Origin: Artocarpus heterophyllus
Lineage: Eukaryota > Streptophyta > Magnoliopsida > Rosales > Moraceae
DNA length: 64,000 nt
Assembly (NCBI GenBank): GCA_025403435.1
Contig: CM046354.1
Coordinates: forward strand, 36,545,533 to 36,609,532
Direction: 5' to 3'
Shown here: positions 34,553 to 46,535 of the stretch, one piece after another
Layout: each line of letters starts with the position of its first letter
Numbering within the stretch: position 1 is the first letter of the stretch
Notes under the pieces: model-generated
The model's input: the letters and a program-made list of their open reading frames with translations, nothing else
What the model was told of the DNA's origin: nothing
Database searches by the model: none
Translations under genes and position numbers: made by a program

Positions 34553-36284
34553 ATTGGTGTTAGAGCCATGGTTTTTACATAAATTTACAAGTTTGTGATC
34601 ATGTTATATTCATAAATTTTGTGATCTTAATCTCTACTATGCTTGAATTGAATTTTATAGAGGGTGGGCACTCTAGGTTTCTATAAATTAAGCATGTTAT
34701 CATGGATTATGTGGTGAATGTTTATTAATTAATTATGGTTGATTAAATCATTATTTAATTAATTATTAATTAATTAATTTATGCCGGTTATGGTTCCTTA
34801 GAGGTTAGAATATGTATCTGGGTTTTTCATGTAATTAGATGGCGGACTATCATCTCCGTCTAGGAATTGTTATTTAATTTTAAATTTGTAAGAATTTTGT
34901 AATTAAATAATTATTCAGAGAAGACAGATCGAGAGGTTGGATCTAAAGGATCGATGATGGCGCACCCAGGTATTTCCTGTGTCTCTAATTTTATGTTTTT
35001 GAATTGTTAAAAATAAATTTGATGAACTGCATTAAAATTGTATTTTCTGGAATGGAGATTTCTGCTCGGTCGGTATGCCGAACTGAAACTCGGTCGGCAT
35101 GCCAAACCTTCAGTTCAGCAGGCCGATGGTCACAGATCGACAGGCCAGATGTGTGGTTTGGTAGGCTGACAGTGGGGCAGAAATAGGCTGGCTCTGCTGG
35201 CAGGCCAAACTTCCAGTTTGACATGCTGAACTTTCATGGGTCGGCAGGCCGATCTTTTACATCAGTAGGCCGATGAAGCATGACCGGCAGGCCGATCACC
35301 TAGATTGGCCTATCGACCGAGAGCTGGAAAATTTCTAAAAAAGGCGCAATTTTTGCAGTGCCGTTTTAATTTTATTTTTGAGACGATTCTGAGAAACATT
35401 AAATTTAGATATGACCGGAAATATGAAGTATTTGATTCATACGGGATTAAAGACTTGAAGATGGGTATTGCATGAAGAAGGATACAACTTGAGGATTCAA
35501 TGATGAAGAATCGATAAATGTCTTGATTATTCTCTTGTAATCTTAGTTTTCTGTTCTCTAGGGTGGAACCATAATATTACGGTTATTATTATTTTGCTTG
35601 TAGCTTTGCTTGATTGCTTTGCTTGTTTGCATTATAATATGATTTGCCATGTATATTGATAACATGTCATATAGAATAGGAAGTGCCACTCATATTAAAA
35701 TTGTTCATGCATAATTTTAAAATAAAACCTTAACTTCAAAAGATTGAGTGGGAGAAGGTTTTCGAAGAGAGAACCTAAGGCCTCCATCGTTGGTCCATAG
35801 GAAGAACATGGTGGTCCCGACCCCTAGGAAGGGGTTTCTATCATGTACCAGATTGGATCTCTAAAAGGATAAGGTATTTTAGCATGATTTATGGTTGCAC
35901 ACCCCTAGGTGGTTATTATAAATCATGGATAAAATATTAAAACGATGGTTATACACTCACGTTAATTTTATTATTAACCTCCCCTAGGAGCTCTATTAAT
36001 AAAATTAATGGCCAAAGAAACGATTATTAATATATGCTGGATCATACGGGTCCTGGATGGCATATATTAATCAGGAGGGGATCCGTGTTCCTGATTGAAT
36101 TTGGCATGACTCCCATAGGAGCTTGTTGAATTCTGAGTTGAGAATTATCGTTGTAAGGTTGTGATATTTTTAAGGTTTTGACACATAAACACATTTGCAT
36201 GATTTTACATGATTGTGTTATCTTACTAAATTATTATGATATGTTTGCTTATGTTTGGTATATGATTCTTTTTGTAGATTAAAA
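34553..36284 (+). other. Primer-binding site and 1.7-kb leader with near-palindromic motif array
   Basis: The primer-binding site TGGTGTTAGAGCC (34555-34567) follows two bases after the LTR and differs at two positions from the initiator-methionine tRNA complement. At 35062-35335 about a dozen copies of TCGGCAGGCCGA-like words lie 15-30 bases apart. The rest has no ORF of note up to the gag start. Confidence 0.8.
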
Positions 36285-39200
36285 ATGTCTAAAAATGCTT
36301 TATCATCGATACTTGACAAAAACCAATTAACCGGTGAGAATTACAATGATTGAAAATGAAACTTGGATATCGTCCTGTCCTTTGAGAAACTGAAATATGT
36401 TTTAACAACCCCTTGTCCTCCCGAGCCTACAGGAGACTCATCTAATGAGCAATTCCAAGCGTATGACCGCTGGAAAGATGCTAATGATTAGGCCCGCTGC
36501 TATGTTATGGCCAGCATGAATAGTATGCTGCAGGCTCAACATCAAGATTATGAGACTGCGAAACAGATCTTGGATAATCTTGAAGACATGTTTGGAGGCT
36601 AGGCCATAACAAAGTAGCAAGGGGCGCTTCGAAAACTCTTAAACTGTAGACAGAGACCGGGGACATCTGTAAAGGAGCATATGATGTTGGTCGTGGGTTA
36701 CCTCGCTGAGGCTCAAACCAATGGAGCCGACATCGATGTTGAAACTCAGATAACTATGGTCTTTGAGACTCTGTCTAAGGAATTTATTCCATTTAGAGCT
36801 ATATTTAATTTGAGCAATAGACGGGATATGACCTTGACAGAACTGATGAAACAGTTGCAGGAGTTTGAACTGCTGATCAGGGAGTCTCTTGCGGGTGGAG
36901 AGGCCAACATGGTAGCTGCTTTTGGTTCCAATTCTAACTCTGGGAATGGAAAGAAGCAACGGGCCAAGAATGGGAAGTCTTCTGTTCTTGCTAATGCCAA
37001 AAGCAACAACAAGAAGAAGAAGAACCCAAAGAAGCTTAAATGCTTCTTCTGTGGTAAAATCGGGCATATTAAGAAGCATTGCAAGGACTTCCTTTCCATA
37101 GGAGGTAGGTGTGATCTTCTGTATTTAGAAACTTATTTGGTTGAGGAATCCAGTGACATTTGGGTCATAGATTCTGGTGCAACTAATCATGTTTGTGTTT
37201 CTTTGTAGGGGTTCAAAGAAACGAGAAGTCTGCTACATGAAGACTTCACGCTTCGAATGGGCGATGGATCCTTGGTCTCAGCGGAAGTAGTGGGAGACGT
37301 CTATCTTTACTTTGATAACTATAGGAATTTATTTTTGCAAGATTGTTTTTATGTTCCTAAATTGAAAAGGAATTTAATTTCTGTATCTTGTTTATTTAAA
37401 GACTCCTACATGGTATCTTTTAATGAAAAAGTAGTGATTCGTAAAAACAAATCTTTTATCTATTCTATATGGATGCAAAATAATCTATATTTTATCAAAC
37501 CTAAGATGGACTTATTGCTTAATGCTGAGATGAATGATAATAACTCTAAAAGACTTAAAACTTCTCACTCTAATAAGACTTATCTTTGGCATTTGCGCCT
37601 TGGTCACATTAACCTGAATAGGATTCAAAGGTTGGTAAGAGATGGACCTTTAAGTCACTTAAAGGTGGAATCTATACCTCAATGTGAATCTTGTTTGGAG
37701 GGTAAAATGACCAAAAGACGATACGGGTCTAAAGGCAATTGGGCCGAAGGGGTTCTAGAACTTGTGCATAGTGATGTTTGCGGACCGATGAACATCCAGA
37801 CACGAGGAGGGTATCAGTACTTCGTCACTTTTATTGACGATTACTCAAGATATGGGTATGTGTGCCTAATGCACCACAAAAGTGAAACTTTTGACAAGTT
37901 CAAGGAGTTTCGGGCTGAAGTGGAAAAGCAATTGGGTAGACCCATAAAGGCACTTCGATCCGATCAAGGTGGAGAATACCTTTCTGATGAGTTCTTGGGA
38001 CACTTATTAGAGAATGGGATTTTATCTCATTTGACTACGTCGGGCACTCCGCAACAGAATGGCGTAGCTGAGAGAAGAAATAGGACTTTGTTGGACATGG
38101 TCAGGTCCATGATGAGTTATTCATCATTACCTTCATCCTTTTGGGGATATTCACTACAAACTGCATGTTATCTTTTGAACAATGTGCCTTCAAAATCGGT
38201 CCCTAAAACTCCTCACGAGTTGTGGACAAGAAGGAAGACATCCTTAAACCATATTCGCATATGGGGATGTTCGGCTCATGTCCTGTTTAAGGATCCGAAT
38301 AAGTTGGAAGCACGTTCAAAAGTTTGCATGTTTGTAGGATATCCAAAAGGGAATAAAGGGGGTTATTTTTATAACCCGAAGGAAAATAAAGTCGTGGTTT
38401 CTACTAATGCAACTTTCCTTGAGGAAAGTTACATGGATGACTTTAAACCTCGAAGCAAAGTGGTGCTTGAGGAGTTAAGGAGTGATCAAATCACTCTGTA
38501 GGTTCCAAATGAAACTGTTTCGATCAGTGTAGAAAAGCCAAATAAACTTGAGCAACAATCTCGGGGGCTTCGGCATAGTAGGAGGATCGGGCATCAACCT
38601 GAGAGGTATATGTTCAATGGGGAGGTCTTCTTGGCTGAACCAGATGAACATGACAAGGATCCTTATACTTACGTAGAAGCTATGGAGTATGTTGATTCAA
38701 AACTCTGAACAGAGGCCATGAACATAGAGATGAAGTCTATGGAGACTAATCAGGTCTGGGAGCTTGTGGATCTTCCCGAAGGGGTAAAACCCATAGGGTG
38801 TAAATGGATCTACAAGAGGAAAAGAGGAATGGATGGAAAGGTCGAAACCTTTAAGGCTAGACTGGTAGCTAAGGGTTATACACAAAAGGAAGGAATCAAT
38901 TATGAGGAAACCTTTTCACCTGTAGCCATGCTTAAGTCTATCCAGATTCTCTCATCCATAGCTGCCGCTGTTGACTATGAGATTTGGCAGATGGATGTCA
39001 AGACGGCTTTTCTAAATGGCTATCTTGATGAGTCCATTTATATGGAACAACCAGACGGGTTCAAGGTCACGGGTCAGGAGGGTAAGGTTTGTAAGCTGTT
39101 AAAGTCAATTTATGAACTTAAGCAGGCTTCTCGTTCTTGGGACATAAGATTTGATCAGGTGATCAAGACTTATGGGTTCTCACAAAATGTGGATGAACCA

Positions 39201-40214
39201 TGTGTTTATAAACACATAAAGGATGGGAAGATGGTTTTTCTACTACTCTATGTAGATGACATTATGCTAATTAGCAATGACGTTGGGGCATTATCATTGG
39301 TCAAATTATGGTTGACCAAGCAGTTTGACATAAAGGACTTGGGTGAGGCTAATTTTGTTCTCGGTATTCAGATATTTCAGGATAAGAAGAACAAAATGAT
39401 AGCTTTGTCACAAGCTGGCTACATAGATAAAATTCTCATGAGGTTTGCAATGCAGGATTCTAAGAAAGGTGGGCAACCATCTAGGTCTGGAATTACTCTT
39501 TCTAAGAAAGACTCTCCAAAGTCTTATGAAGAAAGAGAATACATGAAGAAGGTGCCTTATGCTTCAGCAGTGGGTAGTCTCATGTATGTCATGCTTTGCA
39601 CACGACCGGATATTAGCTATGTGGTCGGGATTGTAAGTCAATTTTAGGCGGATCTAGGACCAAACCACTGGGTTGCGGTAAAGCATATTTTCAAGTACTT
39701 ACGAAGGACTCGAGGATATAGGCTAGTATATTCTGGTGAGGACTTGATTCCTCTAGGTTATACTGATTCGGATTTTCAATCCTATCTGGATTCTTGGAAA
39801 TCGACTTCGGGGTTTGTGTTTACTCTGGGTGGCGGTGCCATCAGTTGGAGAAGTGTGAAACAAGATTGCACTTTGGATTTAACAATGGAGGCTGAGTATG
39901 TGGTAGCTAGTGATGCTTCGAAAGAAGTAGTATGGCTCTGCAAGTTCCTTGGGGATCTTGAGGTTGTTCCAGGCATGGATAAGGCGGTATCACTGTACTA
40001 TGATAACAGTGCGGCAGTAGCTAATGCAAAGGAACCAAGATTTCACATGAAGAGTAAACATATTGATTGGAAGTATCACGTGATAAAGGACTTTGTTGAG
40101 GGCGGGCATGTCACGGTGTGCAAGATCGCGTCAGAGGAAAATTTAGCTGATCCATTTACAAAGACACTTACAGGGAGAGTCTTTGAGAAACATGTGGAAG
40201 CTATAGTGATCTGA
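36285..40214 (+). pseudogene. Copia gag-pol polyprotein, single frame with nine in-frame stops
   Basis: One frame of 1310 codons without any frameshift. Domains in order: gag with a retrotransposon capsid-type region, zinc knuckle C-x2-C-x4-H-x4-C at 37041-37082 (about residue 253), protease Asp-Ser-Gly-Ala at 37170, gag-pre-integrase HHCC (37590-37730), integrase core with His-Ser-Asp and Ser-Asp-Gln-Gly-Gly-Glu-Tyr (37770-38090), reverse transcriptase with Tyr-Val-Asp-Asp near 39248, and RNase H with Tyr-Asp-Asn-Ser and Asn-Leu-Ala-Asp-Pro-Phe-Thr-Lys. Protease-integrase-RT-RNase H order defines copia. Stops at 36351, 36357, 36489, 36600, 36615, 37206, 38499, 38706 and 39645 fit Trp or Gln codons changed by one transition. 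It cannot make the full protein now. Confidence 0.95.
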
Positions 40215-40252
40215 GATTTGCTGTATTTACTCACTTAGTGCAAGTGGGAGAT

Positions 40253-42287
40253 TGTTAGAGATGTATGCCCTAAGGAGTAAAAATGTAACACATTTTTGTA
40301 GACATTTTTATCAATAAAAGAATTTTTTTATTTACATATACCAAATCTTGTCCTCTTTACGTTCATATTTGTTGAATGTATGTTAAGCAAGAAGTAGTAT
40401 GAGACTGTCAGTCCAAACCTTTAAGAATTGGGCATATGATGGACTGATTATGCAGAAGACACGATTCTTAAGGTGACTGTCTAAAATATATGATCCACAA
40501 TGGAGGGAATAAAGTTGGGTGCTTTATTCATGCAAAGATTGTTATGTTATCTATATCCCTATTGGGAGATGGTTTGTCTTGACCATCAGAGTTGGACTCC
40601 GTGAATAGAAACATTGGCACGTTGTCATAGGTGACGATGTGTTGGATTGGGACACAAAGTGAATTGATTTAGATTAATAATTCTGTCTTGGCAAATCGAT
40701 TCACTTTAGACAATCATTTGTATTGTATCTTAATCCTGAGATGGATAGTGGGCCCATTGTCTCGACTTGTGTTTTTTGATGTACCAAAGGGTGACACCCA
40801 CATCTCTATAGTGGTATGCATGTCGGTATGTTGGAGGCATAACTTTTGATAGCGTAGACTTGTTATTCATAGATATGGAATCCATAGCTCCTCTTTAGGA
40901 GTAATGATATCCTCTTATATGCGTTATCCTGTAATTGGAAAACTTGAGCGCTCAACCATTTGGATACATAGGTGTAACCGAATGGTATACTATCTTTGGA
41001 TGGTAAGTTTTCTGATGGTGAGATAATGGAACGTAAGATAAAAATAATCAGGAAGGTAAGATAGAACTTGTCCTTAAGCTGATTATGGATTATCATATTA
41101 GGACACGATACACTATGATATGTCATGGAGACTTAGCTATACGGGCTTCGTAATTCTATAAAGTTCGAGAGTTTAGCTCTAAGATTTTAGTGGAGTAGCG
41201 TTGGAGTTGATAATTATGAAATGTATATCTGGGATATTGGGTTTCATAATTATCGAGAGCTTGAACTTTATAGGTCCATTTTGGTCCCCTTTGCTAGCTC
41301 ACAAAATCCTGTAACGATACGGCGTACTTTTTCAATAATTGGTGACTTATGTCGGATTTATCGAATTTGTTTAAAATTTGAAAGAATCAAATAATTCATG
41401 TCTGTTTATTAGTTAAATTAATTTTGTATTAAAATTAATTTAAGATAAACTTGTTGAATTATGGGGATCAGATAATTCTTCTCTGTTTATCGGTTGATTT
41501 AATTTATCATTTAATTGGATAAATTAAATTAAGATAAACTTGTAGAATTATTGTGAATTGATTTATTTTCTTAGAGATTATCTTGATAAAGTTTGTTTCG
41601 ATCAGATAACTTCTCTATTGGGTTATTTGAATCAAAACTAAGACTTTATCCTATAGAATATCGGGTGAAAAATAAAAGATTCGCAGAGATATTTACGTGA
41701 CAGTTTGGCCTGCCGATCTATGTGTTTAGCCTGCCGATGGGACCTGTTCGGCCTGCCGATTAGCGATAGATAAGATTACGCATTTTTACATGGATCTTAT
41801 CAGATATTGATCCAAACTTGATTTTGTTTTGAGTTTTTGAGACCTAATCTGATAAGGACTAACCCCAGGACCAATCGTTGTATAAAGGGAGTAAGTCTCA
41901 CGAGTTACTAAGATCAATTGAGAGATTAAGAGTGATACTCTTCTGGCGAGCATCTGAAAACTCCCTGAGAGCTTTTGTTCACAAATCACGAACACTAGCT
42001 TTAGGTTCTCTTGATTGGTTTGAAGGAGAGTCACCGATGGAAGAGCTGTACGTGTGAGCCCACACTCACTCCGATCGTTGATAGAGAATAGCAAAGAAGA
42101 CCAGTTGGTTGAGGCTCTTTTGGAACGTTACTTCTCTTCGCGGGTCGCAGAAGTTCTTCGGCACATAAAAGTTAGTAAGATCTGTTTAATTTATACATAT
42201 AGCATGCCAAACTTGTGTTTTGGAAAAATACTTTGATGTTAAAATTTTAAAATTTCCGCTGCGCACCTCACACTGTTTTTTCCAACA
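40253..42287 (+). repeat. 3' LTR of the full-length copia element
   Basis: 2035 bp, TGTTAGAGATG to GTTTTTTCCAACA, preceded by the purine-rich tract AAGTGGGAGAT. It aligns over its length with 32534-34552. Confidence 0.93.
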
Positions 42288-44027
42288 AAAATACGAATTG
42301 ATATTTTTACACTACATGTTCCCCATATTTATAAAAATGCCCTTGGGATCTCCATTTTTATTTTTCTTTCCCTCTCACTCTCTTTCTTATTTCTCTCTCT
42401 CTTTTTCCATCTCTTACTCGTTTCTCTCCATGCACACTCTCTTCCCCTCTCTTCTTCTCTGATTTTTGCACAGTTTTAAGCAAGAATTGAGGTTCAAATC
42501 ATCAAGTTTTTATCCAAAAACATCATAAAGGTTAGCTTTCTCTTTCCCTTTGAAATTTCAAAGTTTTGTTTTCAAATTTTTAATCTTTCTTTGAATGTTG
42601 AATCTGAGCTTTCTTGAGCTCGGATAATGTTCAATTCAAGTTGTCGAAACTATTTTATAGTGAATCTAACCTAATTTGAGCTAGAATCGATTTAACTAAG
42701 TTTTTGCATTTTTCTTTGATTTTCAAATTAATAGTGAAATTGAGTTTAAATTTGAGAAAATTGGTTTAAATTTATTCTATTATGATTTTCTAAGCTTTCT
42801 GCATGATTTTTATGCTCTGGGGATTGAAAAACAGGTTTTAATTTGAATTTTGGGCTCAAAGAAGTCGAAACCCAAGACCTAGAATTTTCTAGATTTTGTC
42901 AGTTTTGTAGGCCAAACTTGATCTTCGGCATGCCAGATTCAAGTAGTTTGGCAGGCTGGACTCAAGAGGTCGGTAGGCCGAACCAAGATGTTTGGCAAGC
43001 CGACTGTGAAGTTTAAAATTTGTATTTGTATTTTTTAATTTCAATGTTTAATGATTTAGAAATGTTTTAAAAAGGATTATGATTTTGTGTTAGGATTATT
43101 TTGAGTCAAAAGGCACACTGATAATTAAACTGACATAATTATATTTGTTAAATGTGATTTCTGATTTTAAATGTAGTTTTCAAGGTTTTGAACATATATG
43201 GAGCATACATTAAAGTTTATTTGGAGCTTACGTTATTGGATTTCAAATAAGGTAGGATATACATATATTTCTATCCCTTTCTTTGACAGCCCTTTTCAAA
43301 TGCTTGACCTTTTGAATGATTGATTAAAATAATTTCTGTATTAGATTTTGAAGAATTGTATTTTGATATTCCTTTCGGATTTCCAAAACCCATACAGTGA
43401 TGTTTTATCAACTTGTTTTCAAGTAAGTGTTTTTATTGATTTGTTAAGACTTTGAGATTCATCTCAAATAGAACGGTTTGTTAACAATTCTCTGTTTTTT
43501 TATTACTATTTTAAAATAACTTTTTTTTAAATAATTATCCTCCTGAACCTTCCGCTCATGTTTTCCTGTTTTTACAAAACCCCCTTCCAAGTTTGAAGAG
43601 GAAGGAAGGTCCTAGGATTGAAACCTGGCTCTATGAGTAGATATGGTATTTTCTCTAGAACAGTGGTATAATGTGTGTACTGTGTGACTTGCCCTGGTGT
43701 TGATGTCGTTTTCATCTCTATCAATTGTATTTTTTTAATTTATCTTAGAGACGATGATTTTTAGTATTTTTTTTATTATTATTCTTGATGTTTGTATTTT
43801 ATTTACCTACCTATCTTTGTGGTAAGCGACCACGTAATGATGAATGAGAATAAGATTTCAGCCCCACCTTCATAGCATTCACGTGATGGTGACCGTCGAT
43901 GATATTTATTTACTTCCTACATATATTTATTTACTTTTTCTTTGTTTATCTTGTTTAATCTGCCTTACTTGCCTTAATTTCAACTTTTTTACCTAAAACT
44001 TACTGACTCCCACCCCGGGGTGTCACA
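42288..44027 (+). repeat. Gypsy-derived LTR A, second part
   Basis: It continues the LTR begun at 32385-32533 and aligns with LTR B from about 44380 on. A CT-rich tract at 42355-42470 looks like the R/U5 leader. Five units of a 21-23 base repeat with the near-palindromic words TCGGCATGCC, TTTGGCAGGC and TCGGTAGGCCGA lie at 42905-43010. Confidence 0.8.
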
Positions 44028-44225
44028 AAATGGTATTAGAGCATAGGCTTTAGATCTTTTGGGAACTAAACCTATGAGATTTTTACTGTTATATTTTGAT
44101 CTTTTGAGTTTTATATTGAGACAGTTGTCGTTACAGTTACGTTTAAGTATACAGTGTTTTTTATGATGTTAAACTTTAGATATTTAAAAATTTTGATAAC
44201 AAAATTTCTTTTAAGAAGGGTGGAA
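44028..44225 (+). other. Minimal interior of the gypsy-derived element (primer-binding site and polypurine tract)
   Basis: 198 bases. The primer-binding site, TGGTATTAGAGC at 44031-44042, is close to the initiator-methionine tRNA complement. The polypurine tract AAGAAGGGTGGA lies directly before LTR B. No ORF lies between. Confidence 0.75.
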
Positions 44226-46126
44226 TGTAACACCCCTGAATTTTAAAGTGGGGTTAATTATGTTAAGTTTACTTATTAAGTGTGTTAAGTGTAAATTTAA
44301 TGTTAATTTTAGTCATTTAAGATTTTATTTCCTCTATTACATTTTAAAAAAATTGATTTTTAGTTTTTAAAATACCAAATGATATTTTTGCACCACATTT
44401 TCTTAATATTTACAAAAATGCCCTTGGGCTCTCCATTTTTTTTTTTCTTTCCCTCTCACTCTCTTTCTTATTCTCTCTCTGTTTTTCTGTCTCTCTCTCA
44501 TTTCTCTCCGTGCACACTCTCTTCCCCTCTCTTCTTCTTTGATTTTGCACAGATTTGAGCAAGAATTGAAGTTCAAATCATCAAGTTTTTATCCAAAAAC
44601 ATCATAAAGGTTAGCTTTCTCTTTCTCTTTGAAATTTCAAAGTTCTATTTTCAAATTTTCAATCTTTCTTTGAATGTTGAATCTGTGCTTTCTTGAGCTC
44701 AGATAATGTTCAATTCAAGTCGTAGAAACTATTTTTATAGTGAATCTAAACTTAATTTAAGCTAGAATCAATTTAACGAAGTTTTTGCATTTTTCTTTGA
44801 TTTTCAAATCAATTGTGAAATTGAGTTTAAATTTAGAAAAATGGTTTAATTTTATTCTATTATGATTTTCTAAGCTTTTTGCATGATTTTTATGCTCTGC
44901 GGATTGAAAAACAGGTTCTAATTTGAATTTTAGGCTCAGGGAACCGAAACCTAAGACTTGAAATTTTTCAGATTTTGCCAGTTTAGTAGGCCACACTTGA
45001 TCTTCAGCATGCCAAATTCAAGCAGTTTGGTAGGCTGGACTCAAGAGGTCTGTAAGCCAAACTTTGCAGGTTCGGTAGGCCAAACCAAGATGTTCGGTAG
45101 GCCGATTGTAAACTTTGAAATTTGTATTTTTATTTCCAGTTTTTAATGTTTAATGATTTAGAAATGTTTTAAAAAGGATTATGATTTTGTGTTAGGATTA
45201 TTTTGAGTCAAAAGGCGCACTGATAATTAAACTGACATAATGATATTTCTTAAATGTGATTTCTGATTTTAAATGAAGTTTTCAAGGTTTTGAATGTATA
45301 TGGAGCATACGTTAAATTTTTTTTGGAGCTTACGTTATTGGATTTCAAATGAGGTAGGATATACATATATTTCTATCACTTTCTTTGGTAGCCCTTTTCA
45401 AATGCTTGACCTTTTGAATGATTGATGAAAATAATTTATGTCTTTGATTTTGAAGAATTATATCTTGATATTCCTTTTAGATTTCCAAAACCTGTGCGGT
45501 GATGTTTTATCAACTTGCTTTCAAGTAAGTGTTTTTATTGATTTGTTAAGACTTTGAGATTTATCTCAAATAGAACGGTTTGTAAACAATTCTTTGTCTT
45601 TGATTACTATTTTAAAATAACTTATTTTTAAATAATTATCCTACTGAGCCTTCCAGTCACGTTTTCCTGTTTTTAAAAATCCCCTTCCAGGTTTGAAAAG
45701 GAAGGAAGGTCCTAGGATGAAAACCTGGTTCTATGAGTAGATATGGTATTTTCTCTTGAATTATGGTATGATGTGTGTACTGTATGACTTGTCCCAGTGT
45801 TGATGTCGTTTTTGTCTCTGTCAACTGTATATTTTAATTTATCTTAGAGACGATAATTTTCAGTATTTTTTGTATTATTTTTCTTGATATTTGTATTTTA
45901 TTTTCCTACCCACCTTCTTGGTAAGCGACCATGTGATGGTAAATGAGAATAAGATCTCGACCCCACCTTCATGGCATTCACGTGATGGTAATCGCCAATG
46001 ATATGTCTTTACTTTTTACATATATTTATTTACTTTTTCTTTATTTACCTCATTTAATCCACCTTATTTACTTTAATTTCAACTTCTTTACTTAAAACTT
46101 ATTGACCCCCACCCCAAGGCATCACA
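44226..46126 (+). repeat. Gypsy-derived LTR B
   Basis: 1901 bp, TGTAACACCCC at the start and CAAGGCATCACA at the end (a decayed inverted terminus). It carries six units of the TCGGTAGGCCGA-like repeat (about 44985-45110) against five in LTR A, so the array changed by one unit since insertion or during transposition. Confidence 0.8.
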
Positions 46127-46498
46127 AAAAATAATGCTATAGAAGAAGTTAGACTAGAATGGGTTGATTACCTAATTAGGTTTGTTCGATATGGAGCACT
46201 TTTTTAGATGTACCGTGACTATAATGTATTTTCAATATTTGTTTTATTTTATAGGCTTTGGAATAAATAATCAAGGTATTGGCCACCCATTGGAAAATTG
46301 ACTTTGCATGACAATTTTATATAAAAACCATCGTGGTAACAGACCTTTACACGATAGTTTTCTTAAATAACTATCATGTAATGTAGTAGTAATAGCAGTA
46401 ATGGTTGTGGTTGTGGTAGTAGTGATAGTGATAGTAATAGTAGTAAGAGTGGTAGTGACAATGATGTTAGTAGTAATAATACTAATACCATTTGTTTA

Positions 46499-46535
<37 letters not shown>

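Larger units (their letters stand above)
32534..42287 (+). mobile_element. Full-length Ty1/copia retrotransposon nested in the gypsy-derived LTR
   Basis: 9754 bp: 5' LTR 32534-34552, primer-binding site, leader with palindrome-rich array, one gag-pol frame (36285-40214), polypurine tract GTGGGAGA before 40253, and 3' LTR 40253-42287. It is inserted in gypsy-derived LTR A: removing it restores the order seen at 44370-44390 in LTR B. Flanks end in AAAT on both sides (TAAAT/AAAAT), matching a target-site duplication with at most one change. The LTRs are visibly similar but carry scattered differences, so the insertion is not very recent. Confidence 0.95.
32385..46126 (+). mobile_element. Ty3/gypsy-derived element with 1.9-kb LTRs and only about 0.2 kb of interior, interrupted by a copia insertion
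   Basis: LTR A is split: 32385-32533 and 42288-44027. LTR B is 44226-46126 (1901 bp). LTR A has inverted ends TGTAACACCCC and GGGGTGTCACA; those of LTR B are decayed. Between them 44028-44225 holds only a primer-binding site (TGGTATTAGAGC, 44031-44042) and a polypurine tract (AAGAAGGGTGGA just before 44226). There is no coding capacity. It is therefore a non-autonomous derivative that would depend on proteins of another element. Flanks AGAAA and AAAAA are not a convincing duplication. Confidence 0.8.

Noticed and set aside
36639..37099. Minus-strand ORFs of 146 and 117 residues
   Set aside because: Shadows of the copia gag frame.
32380..46131. Target-site duplication of the gypsy-derived element
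   Set aside because: The flanks AGAAA and AAAAA are A-rich and not identical, so no claim is made.
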